From Cupriavidus sp. IDO (GTDB taxonomy: Bacteria > Pseudomonadota > Gammaproteobacteria > Burkholderiales > Burkholderiaceae), in contig NZ_JWMA01000073.1 in assembly GCF_000812465.1 (NCBI RefSeq), forward strand, positions 1 through 61,946: a stretch of 61,946 nucleotides of DNA. Direction: 5' to 3'. This document shows positions 1 to 10,200 of the stretch, piece by piece. Position 1 is the first letter of the stretch, and the number at the start of each line of letters is the position of its first letter. A program made the position numbers and the translations under genes. The notes beneath the pieces were generated by a model that saw only the letters and a program-made list of their open reading frames with translations, did no database searches and had not been told where the DNA came from.

Positions 1-962
1 CCCATCCCCCCGGGCTCCCCGCCCCGCCGCTGACGCAGGCCACCACGCTGACGCCGCTGACCGCCCTGGCACCGAACCCGGCGCCGCCGCCGGCTGCAAC
101 GTCCACGACGCCCGCCCAACTGGTGCGCCTGCCCGGTGAAGCCGGGATGCCCACGCTGACCGCCTACTGGTTCGTCCCGCGCGAGGGCACCGTGCCGCGC
201 ACCCAGCCCTTTCCGGTGGTGGTGGCGCTGCATGGCTGCGGCGGGCTGCTTGGCACCACGCGCACCGACGGCCGCGGCAATGCCGCCGAAGGCGCCGATG
301 CCGGCATCGCGCTGCAGGGCCGCTATCGCGAATACGCACAGTGGCTGACCGAACGCGGCTACGCCGTGCTGATGCCAGACAGCTTCAGCGCCCGCGGCAA
401 GCCGCAGGGCGTATGCCCGGAGCCAGTGGAATCGCGCGCCATCGACGACCGCACGCGCCGCGCCGATGCGCTGGCCGCGCTGCGCTGGGTGGCGCGCCAG
501 CCCGGCATCGACACCGGACGCATCGTGCTGCTGGGCTGGTCGAACGGCGCACAGGCGGTGCTGGCCACGATCGACGCGAGCCGGCCGTGGCCGCTGGATA
601 CGCCGCAGGTCGAGCGCGCCGTGGCGTTCTACCCGGGCTGCAAGCGCGCCGTGCAGCAGCACAATTTCAGGCTGCGCGCGCCGATGCTGCTGATGATCGG
701 CGGCGCCGACGACTGGACGCCGGCCACCCGCTGCGCGATGCTGCAAAGTGCCGTGCTGGCCCGCCAGCCGAATGCGCGCTTCCGCCTGGAGATTTACCCG
801 GGCGCGTATCACGGCTTTGACGGCACCAGCGAACTGCACATGCGCCGCGACGTACCCGGCGGCACGCGGCGCGGCCGCGGCGTCACCATCGGTGGCGATG
901 CCATGGCACGCGTGGCCGCGCTGGCGCAGCTCGATTCATGGCTGGCCAGCCCCGACCCCTGA
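1..962 (+). CDS. Dienelactone hydrolase family protein, 5' end outside window
   Basis: The reading frame is open from the first bases of the window, so the gene is cut at its 5' end. The visible upstream part is a Pro/Ala/Thr-rich stretch that looks like a linker or post-signal region before the catalytic domain. The domain is an alpha/beta hydrolase: an oxyanion-type HGCGG motif, a nucleophile elbow GWSNG around 535-550 (serine), an aspartate in the GADDWTP stretch and a histidine in AYHGFD complete a Ser-Asp-His triad. This family hydrolyses small esters or lactones; the substrate here is unknown. It runs into gatB with about 100 bp between. A GTG at 123 could be used as start, but the open upstream frame argues against it. 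Confidence 0.8.
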   Translation, partial: HPPGLPAPPLTQATTLTPLTALAPNPAPPPAATSTTPAQLVRLPGEAGMPTLTAYWFVPREGTVPRTQPFPVVVALHGCGGLLGTTRTDGRGNAAEGADAGIALQGRYREYAQWLTERGYAVLMPDSFSARGKPQGVCPEPVESRAIDDRTRRADALAALRWVARQPGIDTGRIVLLGWSNGAQAVLATIDASRPWPLDTPQVERAVAFYPGCKRAVQQHNFRLRAPMLLMIGGADDWTPATRCAMLQSAVLARQPNARFRLEIYPGAYHGFDGTSELHMRRDVPGGTRRGRGVTIGGDAMARVAALAQLDSWLASPDP

Positions 963-1065
963 CGCCGCTCAGCAGGCAAGCCTCGACAAGAACATGGGCC
1001 AGGCGGATGCCTCCGCCGCCCGGATGCCACAACAGAAACAGACAGAACCGAACAGGAATACCGCC

Positions 1066-2523
1066 ATGCAATGGGAAGTGGTGATCGGCCTCGAAACGCA
1101 CACGCAGCTCTCGACGGCCTCCAAGATTTTCTCCGGCTCCTCCACCGCCTTCGGCGCCGAGGCCAACACACAAGCTTCGCCGGTGGACCTGGCGCTGCCC
1201 GGCGTGCTGCCCGTGCTGAACAGGGGCGCGGTCGAGCGCGCCATCCAGTTCGGCCTGGCGATCGGCGCCACCATCGCGCCTCGCAGCATCTTTGCCCGCA
1301 AGAACTACTTCTACCCCGACCTGCCCAAGGGCTACCAGATCAGCCAGTACGAGATCCCCGTGGTACAGGGCGGCACCATCACCATCCAGGTCGAAGACAA
1401 GCAGGGCGAGGTCTATGAGAAGACCGTGAACCTCACGCGCGCCCACCTGGAGGAAGACGCCGGCAAATCCCTGCACGAAGACTTCGCGGGCATGACCGGC
1501 ATCGACCTGAACCGCGCCGGCACGCCGCTGCTGGAAATCGTCACCGAGCCCGACATGCGCAGCGCCGCCGAAGCCGTGGCCTACGCCAAGGCGCTGCACT
1601 CGCTGGTGGTGTGGCTCGGCATCTGCGACGGCAACATGCAGGAAGGCAGCTTCCGCTGCGACGCCAACGTCTCCGTGCGCCCGGTCGGCCAGAAGGAATT
1701 CGGCACCCGCCGCGAGATCAAGAACCTGAATTCGTTCCGCTTCCTGCAGCAGGCCATCGAGTACGAAGTGCAGTGGCAGATCGCCGAGATCGAAGACGGC
1801 CGCAAGATCCAGCAGGCCACCGTGCTGTTCGATCCCGATACCGGCGAAACGCGCGCCATGCGCACCAAGGAAGACGCGCACGACTACCGCTACTTCCCCG
1901 ATCCGGACCTGATGCCGCTGGAAATCGACGCGGCGTGGGTCGAGCGCGTGCGTGGCGAACTGCCGGAGCTGCCCGCCGCGATGCAGGCGCGCTTTGTGTC
2001 GCAGTACGGCCTGTCGGCCTATGACGCCAGCACGCTGACCGCCGCCAAGGCGCTCGCCACGTACTACGAGGCCGTCGTCACCGCAGCCGGCGTGGCCAAT
2101 GCCAAACCCGCGGCCAACTGGCTGATGGGCGACGTGGCCTCGCAGCTCAACCGCGAAGGCATCGCCATCGACGCCGCACCGGTAAGCCCCGCGCAGCTGG
2201 CCAGGCTGCTGACGCGCATCGCCGACGGCACCGTGTCCAACAACACTGCCAAGAAGGACGTCTTCCCGGCCATGTGGGCAGGCGAATCCGGCGGCGACGC
2301 CGACGCCATCATTGCGGCCAAGGGCCTCAAGCAGATGTCGGACTCCGGCGAACTGGAAAAGATCATCGACGAGGTGCTGGCCGCCAACGCCAAGTCGGTG
2401 GAGGAATTCCGTTCGGGCAAGGAGAAGGCGTTCAATGCACTGGTCGGGCAGGCGATGAAGGCGACCAAAGGCAAGGCCAATCCGGCACAAGTGAATGAGT
2501 TGCTGAAGAAGAAGCTGGGGTGA
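1066..2523 (+). CDS. gatB: Aspartyl/glutamyl-tRNA(Asn/Gln) amidotransferase subunit B
   Basis: GatB is the kinase/transamidase subunit of the GatCAB complex, which converts misacylated Glu-tRNA(Gln) or Asp-tRNA(Asn) to the amidated form in the cytoplasm. The 485-residue protein has the usual length and family signatures: an N-terminal MQWEVVIGLETHTQL start, the LPKGYQISQYE segment, EDAGKSLH, the EIVTEPDM segment and a C-terminal YqeY-like tail ending in lysines. The frame is open far upstream, but the ATG at 1066 follows a purine-rich AACAGGAA and gives the expected N-terminus. gatC and gatA are not directly upstream; a hydrolase gene sits there instead, so the other subunits must lie outside the window. 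Confidence 0.98.
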   Translation: MQWEVVIGLETHTQLSTASKIFSGSSTAFGAEANTQASPVDLALPGVLPVLNRGAVERAIQFGLAIGATIAPRSIFARKNYFYPDLPKGYQISQYEIPVVQGGTITIQVEDKQGEVYEKTVNLTRAHLEEDAGKSLHEDFAGMTGIDLNRAGTPLLEIVTEPDMRSAAEAVAYAKALHSLVVWLGICDGNMQEGSFRCDANVSVRPVGQKEFGTRREIKNLNSFRFLQQAIEYEVQWQIAEIEDGRKIQQATVLFDPDTGETRAMRTKEDAHDYRYFPDPDLMPLEIDAAWVERVRGELPELPAAMQARFVSQYGLSAYDASTLTAAKALATYYEAVVTAAGVANAKPAANWLMGDVASQLNREGIAIDAAPVSPAQLARLLTRIADGTVSNNTAKKDVFPAMWAGESGGDADAIIAAKGLKQMSDSGELEKIIDEVLAANAKSVEEFRSGKEKAFNALVGQAMKATKGKANPAQVNELLKKKLG

Positions 2524-2593
2524 GGTTTTCGCTTTCGCGAAGCGTTGCCGCCTTTGACGTTGAAGGAGGCAGCGCGTCGCGAGAGCGATAACA

Positions 2594-3520
2594 CTACGCC
2601 ATCAGAAAATCCCCCCGAATCCCCTCCCCCACTTCCTGCACCCTGCGCAGGAAATCCCCCAGCCACCCGTGGATGCCGACGGCAAAAATGTCGTCGATCC
2701 GCGCGAACTTCAGCTCGGCGTGCAGCCGCCCGGCGCGGCGCTCCGTATCCGCCGAGCGCCGGTTGCGCACCTGCGCCAGGATCCCCACCACTTCATGCAT
2801 GCTCGCCACCAGCGAGCGCGGCATGTCCGGGTGCACGATCAGCAGCTGCGCCACGCGCTCTGGCGTGATCGCCGAGCGGTAGACCTTGCGATAGGTCTCC
2901 AGGCCTGACAGCGAACGCAGCACCGCGGCCCACTGGTACTGATCCTCATGCGCCTCGGTGCCGCCCGTTGCTGCGAACTTCACGTCCAGCAGGCGCGCGG
3001 TATTGTCGGCGCGCTCCAGGAAGGTGCCGAGCCGCAGGAAGCAGAAGGCCTCGTCCTTGAGCATGGTGCCGACTTCCACACCGCGCGCCAGGTGCGAGCG
3101 GAACTTGACCCATTCGAAGAAACCGGAGGGATCGCGTTGCGGCACGCCGTCTTCGATCATCTGGCGCACTTCCAGCCAGGTGGTGTTGATGGTCTCCCAC
3201 AGCGGCGTGGTGAGCGCACCGCGCACGGCGCGGGCGTTCTCGCGCGCGGCGCGCAGGCAGGAGAGGATCGAGGAGGGGTGGCACGGCTCGCTGACCATGA
3301 AGGCGATGACTTCGTCGCGCTCAAGCGAACCATGCCGCGCTGCGTAGAGGCGGGTGAGGTCGGTGGCATCGAGCATGGCGCGCCAGCCCTGCTCGGCGAC
3401 TTCGGCTGGCTGCGGCAGCAAGGCGGCCTGGTGGTTCACGTCGAGCATGCGTGCGGTGTTCTCCGCACGCTCGGTATAGCGGGCCATCCAGTAAAGGTGG
3501 TCAGCGGTGCGGCTCAGCAT
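2594..3520 (-). CDS. Alpha-E (DUF403) domain protein
   Basis: This 308-residue helical protein begins MLSRTADHLYWMARYTERAE, the classic opening of the alpha-E family, and the length is normal. The ATG at 3520 is preceded by GGGGGAG. Alpha-E proteins have no established enzymatic activity; they are found beside circularly permuted ATP-grasp and transglutaminase-like proteins, and comparative genomics has linked these sets to peptide ligation or modification. It is the last gene of the minus-strand operon that begins at 10708. The operon contains a second alpha-E domain fused to the ATP-grasp protein, so this one may be a partner or a duplicate of it. Confidence 0.88.
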   Translation of the reverse strand: MLSRTADHLYWMARYTERAENTARMLDVNHQAALLPQPAEVAEQGWRAMLDATDLTRLYAARHGSLERDEVIAFMVSEPCHPSSILSCLRAARENARAVRGALTTPLWETINTTWLEVRQMIEDGVPQRDPSGFFEWVKFRSHLARGVEVGTMLKDEAFCFLRLGTFLERADNTARLLDVKFAATGGTEAHEDQYQWAAVLRSLSGLETYRKVYRSAITPERVAQLLIVHPDMPRSLVASMHEVVGILAQVRNRRSADTERRAGRLHAELKFARIDDIFAVGIHGWLGDFLRRVQEVGEGIRGDFLMA

Positions 3521-3626
3521 GACGGCTCCCCCTTTCGTCGGATACGCGGTCGGCGGCCGGGGACGACATGCCCGGGTCGGGTCGACGCCAATCCATTGAA
3601 GCAATTGCCTTGCCAGCCGGCCCGGC

Positions 3627-4574
3627 TCAGTCCGCCGGCACCACGCTGACTTCCACCTCGATGGTGTGGGCACCGCCGCCGACGATCACGCCGTGCAGCA
3701 GCGGCACGTCGCTGTAGTCGCGCCCCACCGCCAGCGTGACGTGGCGGGTATCGGCGAGCATGTCGTTGGTCGGGTCGAGATCGACCCAGCCGTTATCCGG
3801 ACAGAACACCGAAATCCACGCGTGCGAGGCGTCGGCGCCCAGCAGGCGCGGCTCTCCGGGCGGCGGCTCGGTGCACAGGTAGCCGCTGACGTAGCGTGCG
3901 GCCAGCCCCAGCGAGCGCAGGCAGCCGATCATGACCTGGGCGAAGTCCTGGCAAACGCCGCTGCGCAGCGCAAAGGCGTGCAGGGCCGGCGTGTCCACCT
4001 CCGTGGCTTCGCTGTGGTAGATGAAATCTGCATGGATCCGGTGCATCAGGTCGATGGCGCCGGCAATAACGGGCATGCCTGCGCCAAAACTGGGCAGCGC
4101 GTAGTCACGCAGGTCGGGGTGCAGGGAGATATTGGGCGAGCCGAATACGAACTCCGCCTCCGGACAGTACGGCTGGCTGGCGTGGAATCGCAGCGCCTGC
4201 GCCGCCACCTCCCACGGCGTGGATGCCTCCGGATCGAGCGCCTGCCAGCGCGGTGTCAGCACCACGGTGCTGGCGCAGGCCAGCCGCATCACGTCGTGCG
4301 GCACGTCGAGCATGAAATGCAGCACGCTGTTGCCGAAGTCATCGGTGCGCACATGCTGGTGCGTGGCGCCGGGCTCGATCTCCGTGCTGTGCGCCACCAC
4401 GGTCTGCCACGGCAGGCCTGGCGGCGTGACCACGGCGCGCTGCTGCGCGTGCTCGACCGCTCGCGAGTACCGGTAGGTGGTGATATGCGAGACGTTCAGC
4501 GTGCTCTGCATCGCAGGCGCGCCGATATCGCCCGGCGCAATGTTTGCCGGCGCATCTTTCGAAGCATCCGTCAT
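3627..4574 (-). CDS. Transglutaminase-like protein with bacterial N-terminal domain
   Basis: This 315-residue protein has a bacterial transglutaminase N-terminal domain (residues about 25-105, beginning STLNVSHITTYRYS) and then a transglutaminase/protease core. The catalytic triad is visible: Cys in SGVCQDFAQ, His in DASHAWISV and Asp in VDLDPTND. Such proteins are likely cysteine proteases or amidases. The ATG overlaps the TGA of the upstream ATP-grasp gene by four bases, so the two are translationally coupled. An internal ATG (MQSTLNVSH) is a possible later start. No signal peptide is seen, so a cytoplasmic location is likely. Confidence 0.92.
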   Translation of the reverse strand: MTDASKDAPANIAPGDIGAPAMQSTLNVSHITTYRYSRAVEHAQQRAVVTPPGLPWQTVVAHSTEIEPGATHQHVRTDDFGNSVLHFMLDVPHDVMRLACASTVVLTPRWQALDPEASTPWEVAAQALRFHASQPYCPEAEFVFGSPNISLHPDLRDYALPSFGAGMPVIAGAIDLMHRIHADFIYHSEATEVDTPALHAFALRSGVCQDFAQVMIGCLRSLGLAARYVSGYLCTEPPPGEPRLLGADASHAWISVFCPDNGWVDLDPTNDMLADTRHVTLAVGRDYSDVPLLHGVIVGGGAHTIEVEVSVVPAD

Positions 4575-7210
4575 GGCAGGTCAGCCTCCGGGTTGACGCC
4601 GGCGTGGCTGAAATAGCGCGCGCTGATTTCGTCCGAAACCCGTGCCATGCGCTCGCCGAGCTGGCTGCATAGCGCCGCGAGCGCGGCGTAGTAGCCGCTT
4701 GCGTCAGCCTCGCACAGCACCGCGCGCCTCGGTAGCGCGCTGGCGCGCGGCAGCAGTTCCGCAAGCGGCACGCGCGACTGGCCGCTGCCGCCCGGTGTCA
4801 GCTGGGCCAGCTTGGCACGCAGCCGGTCCAGTACGCCGTAGATGCCGCGCGGATTGGTCGGCTCCAGCACCAGCAGGTCGACGATGGCAGCGATGTCGGC
4901 CCGGCCCGGATACTGCGAGCGATACGACAGCGTGCTGTCGAACAGATGCAGCAGCATGTCGAATCCGCTGCGCGACTGCAGCGCACGGGTATCGACCGCG
5001 ACCCCAAGGAACGCCGACAACGCCGACAGCCGTTCGATGTGCCGGCCGACAAACAGCAATCGCCACGCTTCGTCGCGTGTCATGCGGTCACCCTGCGCGC
5101 CGCTGATCGCGCCGAGCTGCATGGCGAGATGCTCCAGCGCGGCCAGCACGCGGGGACGGTCGTAGCTGACGGCAGAGCCTTCGCCCGATGCCATGGTGGC
5201 ATCGACCATGGCATCGCCGAAGTCGTTGCGTGCCGCGAGAACGGTGCGCCAGTGGTCATTGGAGAGCCGGTTGCGGATCTCGCTGACGGCGCGCGCGTGG
5301 CCGGCCAGGTTCTGCACCAGGCCCGACGCCCCTTGCGCATCGGCCAGCACCGCGACCAGGCTGCGCTCGAACACGCGCAACGAGGCCTGCGGCATCGGCG
5401 TCTCGGGCGGCACCAGCCCGCCCAGTTGCGCGAGCCTGCCCATCATCGACAGCGTGCCGTCGTCGGTATTGTCGCTGCTTTCGATCGATCCCAGGATCTG
5501 CCGGCACAGCCGCACGTTATTCTCGGCACGCTCCGCGTAACGCCCGGCCCAGAACAGGTTCTCGGCGGCGCGGCTCGACACGGCCAGCGGGCGCGCCACC
5601 GCGGGCGCAGCCAGCCCGCCCCGGCCGGTCAGCGGCGCGGCAGGCACCGGCTGGCTGGACAGCACCCAGGTATCGGCACTGGTGCCGCCAAGCTGCATCG
5701 ACACCGATTCAAACCGCTGCGCGGCCAGCCGCGTAAATCCACCGGGCATCACCTGCCAGCCGCCGTTGCCGTCCGCCACGGCAAAGACACGCAGCATCGC
5801 CGCGCGCGAGCCGATCTGCCCGCCTTCCCAGCAGGGCGTGTGCGAAAGCGGCAGCGCCGGCTGCAGCGTATAGCGATCCGGCATGCGTGCGATCTGCTCG
5901 CGCCAGTTGTCCAGCGACTGCAGGCCAATCTCCATGCCCAGCGCCGGCTCGTCCGTGACGTCGTACCGGCGCGGATAGGTGGGCATGACGAAGGCCTCGC
6001 CCAGCGTGGCCAGCGCCTGCTCGCGCGCCGCATCTTCGCCGCACCAGCAGCTCGGCACGCCCGGCAGCACCAGCGGCTCGCCGAGCAGGTCTTCGGCAAT
6101 CGCCGGCAGGAAACCGTGGATGGCCGGCGACTCGAGAAAACCCGATCCCGGCACGTTGGAAACCATCACGTTGCCGGCGCGCATCGCCTCCAGCAAGCCC
6201 GGCACGCCCAGCGTGGAATCGTGGCGCAGTTCGAGCGGATCGCAATACACGTCGTCGAGCCGGCGCAGCACCACGTCCACGCGTTCGAGGCCGCCGAGAG
6301 TCTTCAGGTAGACCACGTCGTTGCGCACGGTGAGGTCCTTGCCTTCGACCAGCGTGACGCCGAGGTAGCGCGCCATGAAGGTGTGCTCGAAGTAGGTCTC
6401 GTTGTACGGACCCGGCGTCAGCAGCACGATGTGACGGCCCGAGCCGGCGCCGATGCTCCCGGCCGCGCCGGCGGGGTTGTCGGATTCAGCGGCGGCGGCC
6501 AGCGGCGCATGCGCCAGCGTCGACACCAGCTGCGCGAATGATGGCGGCAGCCGCCGCACCCGCAGCTCGCGGAAGGCATCGGCAAACAGGCTGGAGATGA
6601 TCAGGCGGTTTTCCAGCGCGTAGCCCATGCCGGATGGCGTGTCGGTGCGATGCGCCATCACGGTCCAGCCTTCGTCGGTATGCACCAGGTCCACCGCCAC
6701 GATCTGCAGGTAGCTGCCGCCGGGCGGCACATAGCCCTTGAGCATATGCAGGTAGCCGGGATGGCCGAACACCAGCCCCGGCGGCAGCATCACGCGTGTC
6801 AGCAGCGTCTGCGGCCCGTAGATGTCGGCCATGATGGCGTTGGCCAGCGCGGCGCGCTGCGCGGCGCCGCGCTCTATCAGATGCCAGTCTTCCTCCGAGA
6901 CGAGGAAGGGAAACAGCTCCAGCGGCCATGACCGCGCCGCGCCCTGATCGGCATAGACGTTGTAGGTCACGCCGTTTTCGCGGATCTGCCGCGCCATCAC
7001 GGCCGCGCGCGGCGCCAGGATATCGGCACGCGGCTCTCCCAGCACCGAGAAGAAGCTCGCCCAGGGCGCGCGCAGCGTGCCGTCCGGCAAGCGCAGCTCG
7101 TCCAGGTGCCCGGCGGTCACCGGCCGGGCGATGCGACTCGCCTCAGCGGAACCGGCCGAACGGGCCGGTGCGTCCGGTCCGCCGAGGGGCAGCGTGGAGG
7201 GCTGGGGCAA
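4571..7210 (-). CDS. Circularly permuted ATP-grasp and alpha-E fusion protein
   Basis: This 879-residue protein joins a circularly permuted ATP-grasp module (residues about 40-520; conserved pieces include NGVTYNVYAD, TPGPYNETYFEHTFMAR and DVVLRRLDDVYCDPLELR) to an alpha-E domain (from about residue 545, SSRAAENLFWAGRYAERAENN). ATP-grasp enzymes form amide bonds using ATP, so the protein is inferred to ligate an amino acid or modify a peptide. In many genomes the two halves are separate genes. The start is a TTG at 7210, chosen because AGGAGA lies seven bases upstream and no in-frame ATG is near. It is 69 bp downstream of the DUF2126 gene and overlaps the next gene by four bases. Confidence 0.9.
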   Translation of the reverse strand: MPQPSTLPLGGPDAPARSAGSAEASRIARPVTAGHLDELRLPDGTLRAPWASFFSVLGEPRADILAPRAAVMARQIRENGVTYNVYADQGAARSWPLELFPFLVSEEDWHLIERGAAQRAALANAIMADIYGPQTLLTRVMLPPGLVFGHPGYLHMLKGYVPPGGSYLQIVAVDLVHTDEGWTVMAHRTDTPSGMGYALENRLIISSLFADAFRELRVRRLPPSFAQLVSTLAHAPLAAAAESDNPAGAAGSIGAGSGRHIVLLTPGPYNETYFEHTFMARYLGVTLVEGKDLTVRNDVVYLKTLGGLERVDVVLRRLDDVYCDPLELRHDSTLGVPGLLEAMRAGNVMVSNVPGSGFLESPAIHGFLPAIAEDLLGEPLVLPGVPSCWCGEDAAREQALATLGEAFVMPTYPRRYDVTDEPALGMEIGLQSLDNWREQIARMPDRYTLQPALPLSHTPCWEGGQIGSRAAMLRVFAVADGNGGWQVMPGGFTRLAAQRFESVSMQLGGTSADTWVLSSQPVPAAPLTGRGGLAAPAVARPLAVSSRAAENLFWAGRYAERAENNVRLCRQILGSIESSDNTDDGTLSMMGRLAQLGGLVPPETPMPQASLRVFERSLVAVLADAQGASGLVQNLAGHARAVSEIRNRLSNDHWRTVLAARNDFGDAMVDATMASGEGSAVSYDRPRVLAALEHLAMQLGAISGAQGDRMTRDEAWRLLFVGRHIERLSALSAFLGVAVDTRALQSRSGFDMLLHLFDSTLSYRSQYPGRADIAAIVDLLVLEPTNPRGIYGVLDRLRAKLAQLTPGGSGQSRVPLAELLPRASALPRRAVLCEADASGYYAALAALCSQLGERMARVSDEISARYFSHAGVNPEADLP

Positions 7211-7217
7211 GTGACTG

Positions 7218-7223
7218 TCTCCT
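7218..7223 (-). promoter_or_regulatory. Shine-Dalgarno site deciding a TTG start
   Basis: AGGAGA on the minus strand sits seven bases before the TTG at 7208-7210. It is the strongest ribosome-binding site near the start of the ATP-grasp/alpha-E gene and supports the non-ATG start. Confidence 0.65.
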
Positions 7224-7279
7224 GTGTGGCGATGGCGCGTGATGTTATGGGTGGCGCGTCCGTTATGCCGTTATCGGCC

Positions 7280-10200
7280 TTAGCCCTCTCGCAGATCCAG
7301 CGTGAAGGGAAACTCCAGGCTGCGCCGCACGGCAGGCGCCACGCTGCGCCCGGGTGTGTGGCCGTGCGCGGAGAACCGCGCCAGCCGCCGGCTCTCGGCC
7401 TCGTAGGCGTTGACGGGGAAGGTCTCGTAATTGCGGCCGCCCGGGTGCGACACATGATACTGACAACCACCGATGCTGCGCTCCGTCCACGTATCGACCA
7501 CGTCGAACGTCAGCGGCGCATGCGACCCGATGGTGGGATGCAGCGACGAGGGCGGCGCCCATGCGCGATAGCGCACGCCGGCCACGAACTCGCCGGCGCG
7601 ACCGGTCGGCTGCAACGGCAAGGCGTGGCCGTTGACGGTAACGACGTAGCGGCTGTCGTTGAGGCCAAGCACGCGCACCTCGATACGCTCCACCGATGAA
7701 TCCACGTAGCGCACCGTGCCGCCCGCCGAGCCCTCTTCGCCCATCACGTGCCACGGCTCCAGCGCCGCGCGCAGGGTCAGGGAAAGGCCAGCGGCGTTGA
7801 GCTCGCCCACGCGCGGGAAGCGGAACTCGAAATGCGGTGCGAACCACGCGGCATCGAATGCATGGCCGGCGGCCCGCATTTCGGCCAGCACGTCGTCGAA
7901 GTCCATCTGCACGAAGGTGCTCAGCATGAAGCGGTCATGCAGCGCGGTGCCCCAGCGGGTCAGTCCCGCCGTATAGGGCGCTTTCCAGAAGCGCGCCACC
8001 AGTGCGCGCAACAGCAACTGCTGCACCAGGCTCATGCGCGCGTGCGGTGGCATCTCGAAGGCACGCAGCTCCAGCAGCCCGAGGCGGCCGGTGGGTCCAT
8101 CCGGCGAATAGAGCTTGTCGATGCAGAACTCCGCGCGATGCGTATTGCCCGTGACGTCAATCAGCAGGTTGCGCAGCACGCGGTCGATCAGCCAGGGCGC
8201 CACGTAGCCGTCGCTGTTCGTTTCGCGCGCCTGGTCGAGTTGCCGGCGCAGTTCGGCAAAGGCGATATCGAGCTCGTACAGCTGGTCGTTGCGCGCCTCG
8301 TCCACGCGCGGCGCCTGGCTGGTGGGTCCAATGAAGAGCCCCGAGAACAGGTACGACAGCGACGGATGGTTGTGCCAGTACGCGATCAGGCTCGCAAGCA
8401 GATCGGGCCGGCGCAGGAACGGGCTGTCGGCCGGCGTCGCGCCGCCCAGCACGAAGTGATTGCCGCCGCCGGTGCCGGTGTGACGGCCATCGAGCATGAA
8501 CTTCTCGGTGGACAGGTAGGTTTCGTGCGCGGCCTGGTAGAGGAACTCGGTGTGGTCCACCAGCTCTTCCCAGTTCGATGCCGGATGGATGTTCACCTCG
8601 ATCACGCCGGGATCGGGCGTGACCTGCAGCACCTTCAGGCGCGAGTCGCGCGGCGGCGGGTAGCCTTCCAGCACGATCTTCACGCCAAGGCCGGCAGCCG
8701 TGGCTTCCACTGCCGACAACAGCTCCAGGTAGTCCTCGAGCACGGTCAGCGGCGGCATGAAGACGTAGATTACGCCGCGCTTGTCTTCCATCTGGCTGGC
8801 TTCCACTGCCGGGCCGGCGGCGCGGGACGGATGGCGGACTTCCACGCAGAGCGCGGTACGGATGATGTCCGGCGCCGATTCGCCGCGCGCCGGTGCGCTG
8901 GCCGAGGCCGCTGCACGGCCCGCGCCACCAGCGACAGTGCCGCGCGCAGCAATCGCGGCGGACGGCACCGTCGCCCCTGGCCGCTGCCAGCGTTGCGCGG
9001 CCGTGGCCGCGAGCGGCGCCCGCGGCGCGAACGGGTCCTGCTCAATCTGCGCCGGACGGTCGGCGGCTTTCGCCCACGGCAGGGAATCCAGCGGCAGCCG
9101 GTAGCCCATCGGCGAATCGCCCGGCAGCAGGTACAGCCGTTCGCCGCGCAGGAACCACTGGCTGCTGAGCCAGCCACGCGTGGCATCGTCGGGCTCGCCT
9201 TCGGTGCGGGCCATCGGCAGCACGTAGCCGGTCACGCGGGCGAGCCCGGCGTCGAACACGCGGCGCAGGCGCACGCGCTCCATCTCGTCGTCGAGCCGCG
9301 CATCGTGCGGATCGACATTGACCGGCAGCCTCCGCTCGCGCCACAGGTAGTACCAGGCGTCTTCGTAGGCGGGCTGGATGCAGGTGGCATCGAGGCCGAG
9401 CCTCGCGCCCAGCGCTTCCATGAAGCGGCGCGCGTCCTTGTCGGTGTACTCGCCCGGATGGCGTTCATCGGCAAACAGCGCGGGATCCTGCCAGCATGGC
9501 GCGCCATCGGCACGCCAGCAGATCGACAGGGCCCAGCGCGGCAGCTGCTCGCCCGGATACCACTTGCCCTGGCCAAAGTGCAGGAAGCCGCCTGCACCAT
9601 AGTGTTCGCGCAGCTTGTGCACCAGTTCGGTGGCCAGTCCGCGCTTGGTGGGGCCGAGCGCATCGGTGTTCCATTCCGCGCCTTCGCGATCCCGGACCGA
9701 GACGAAGGTCGGCTCGCCGCCCATGGTGAGACGCACGTCCATCGCGTCGAGCTGCTGGTCGACACCGGCGCCGGTCTCGTACACGGCCTGCCACTGCGCC
9801 GCGGTATAGGGCAGGGTGACGCGCGGCGATTCGTAGATGCGCTTGATCGCCATCTCATGATGGAACTCGACCTCGCTCTTTTCCACGGCGCCGCTGACCG
9901 GCGCGGCGCTGCCGGGCTCGGGCGTGCACGCCAGCGGGATATGTCCTTCGCCGGCCAGCAGGCCCGAGGTCGGGTCGAGGCCGATCCAGCCCGCGCCCGG
10001 CAGGTAGACCTCGCACCACGCATGCAGGTCGGTGAAATCGGTCTCGGTGCCGCTGGGGCCGTCGAGCGCCTTCACGTCCGGCGCGAGTTGCAGCAGGTAT
10101 CCCGACACGAAGCGCGCGGCCAGCCCGAGGTGGCGCAGCGTCTGCACCAGCAGCCAGCCGGAATCGCGGCACGAGCCCGAGCCCGTGGCGAGCGTGGTCT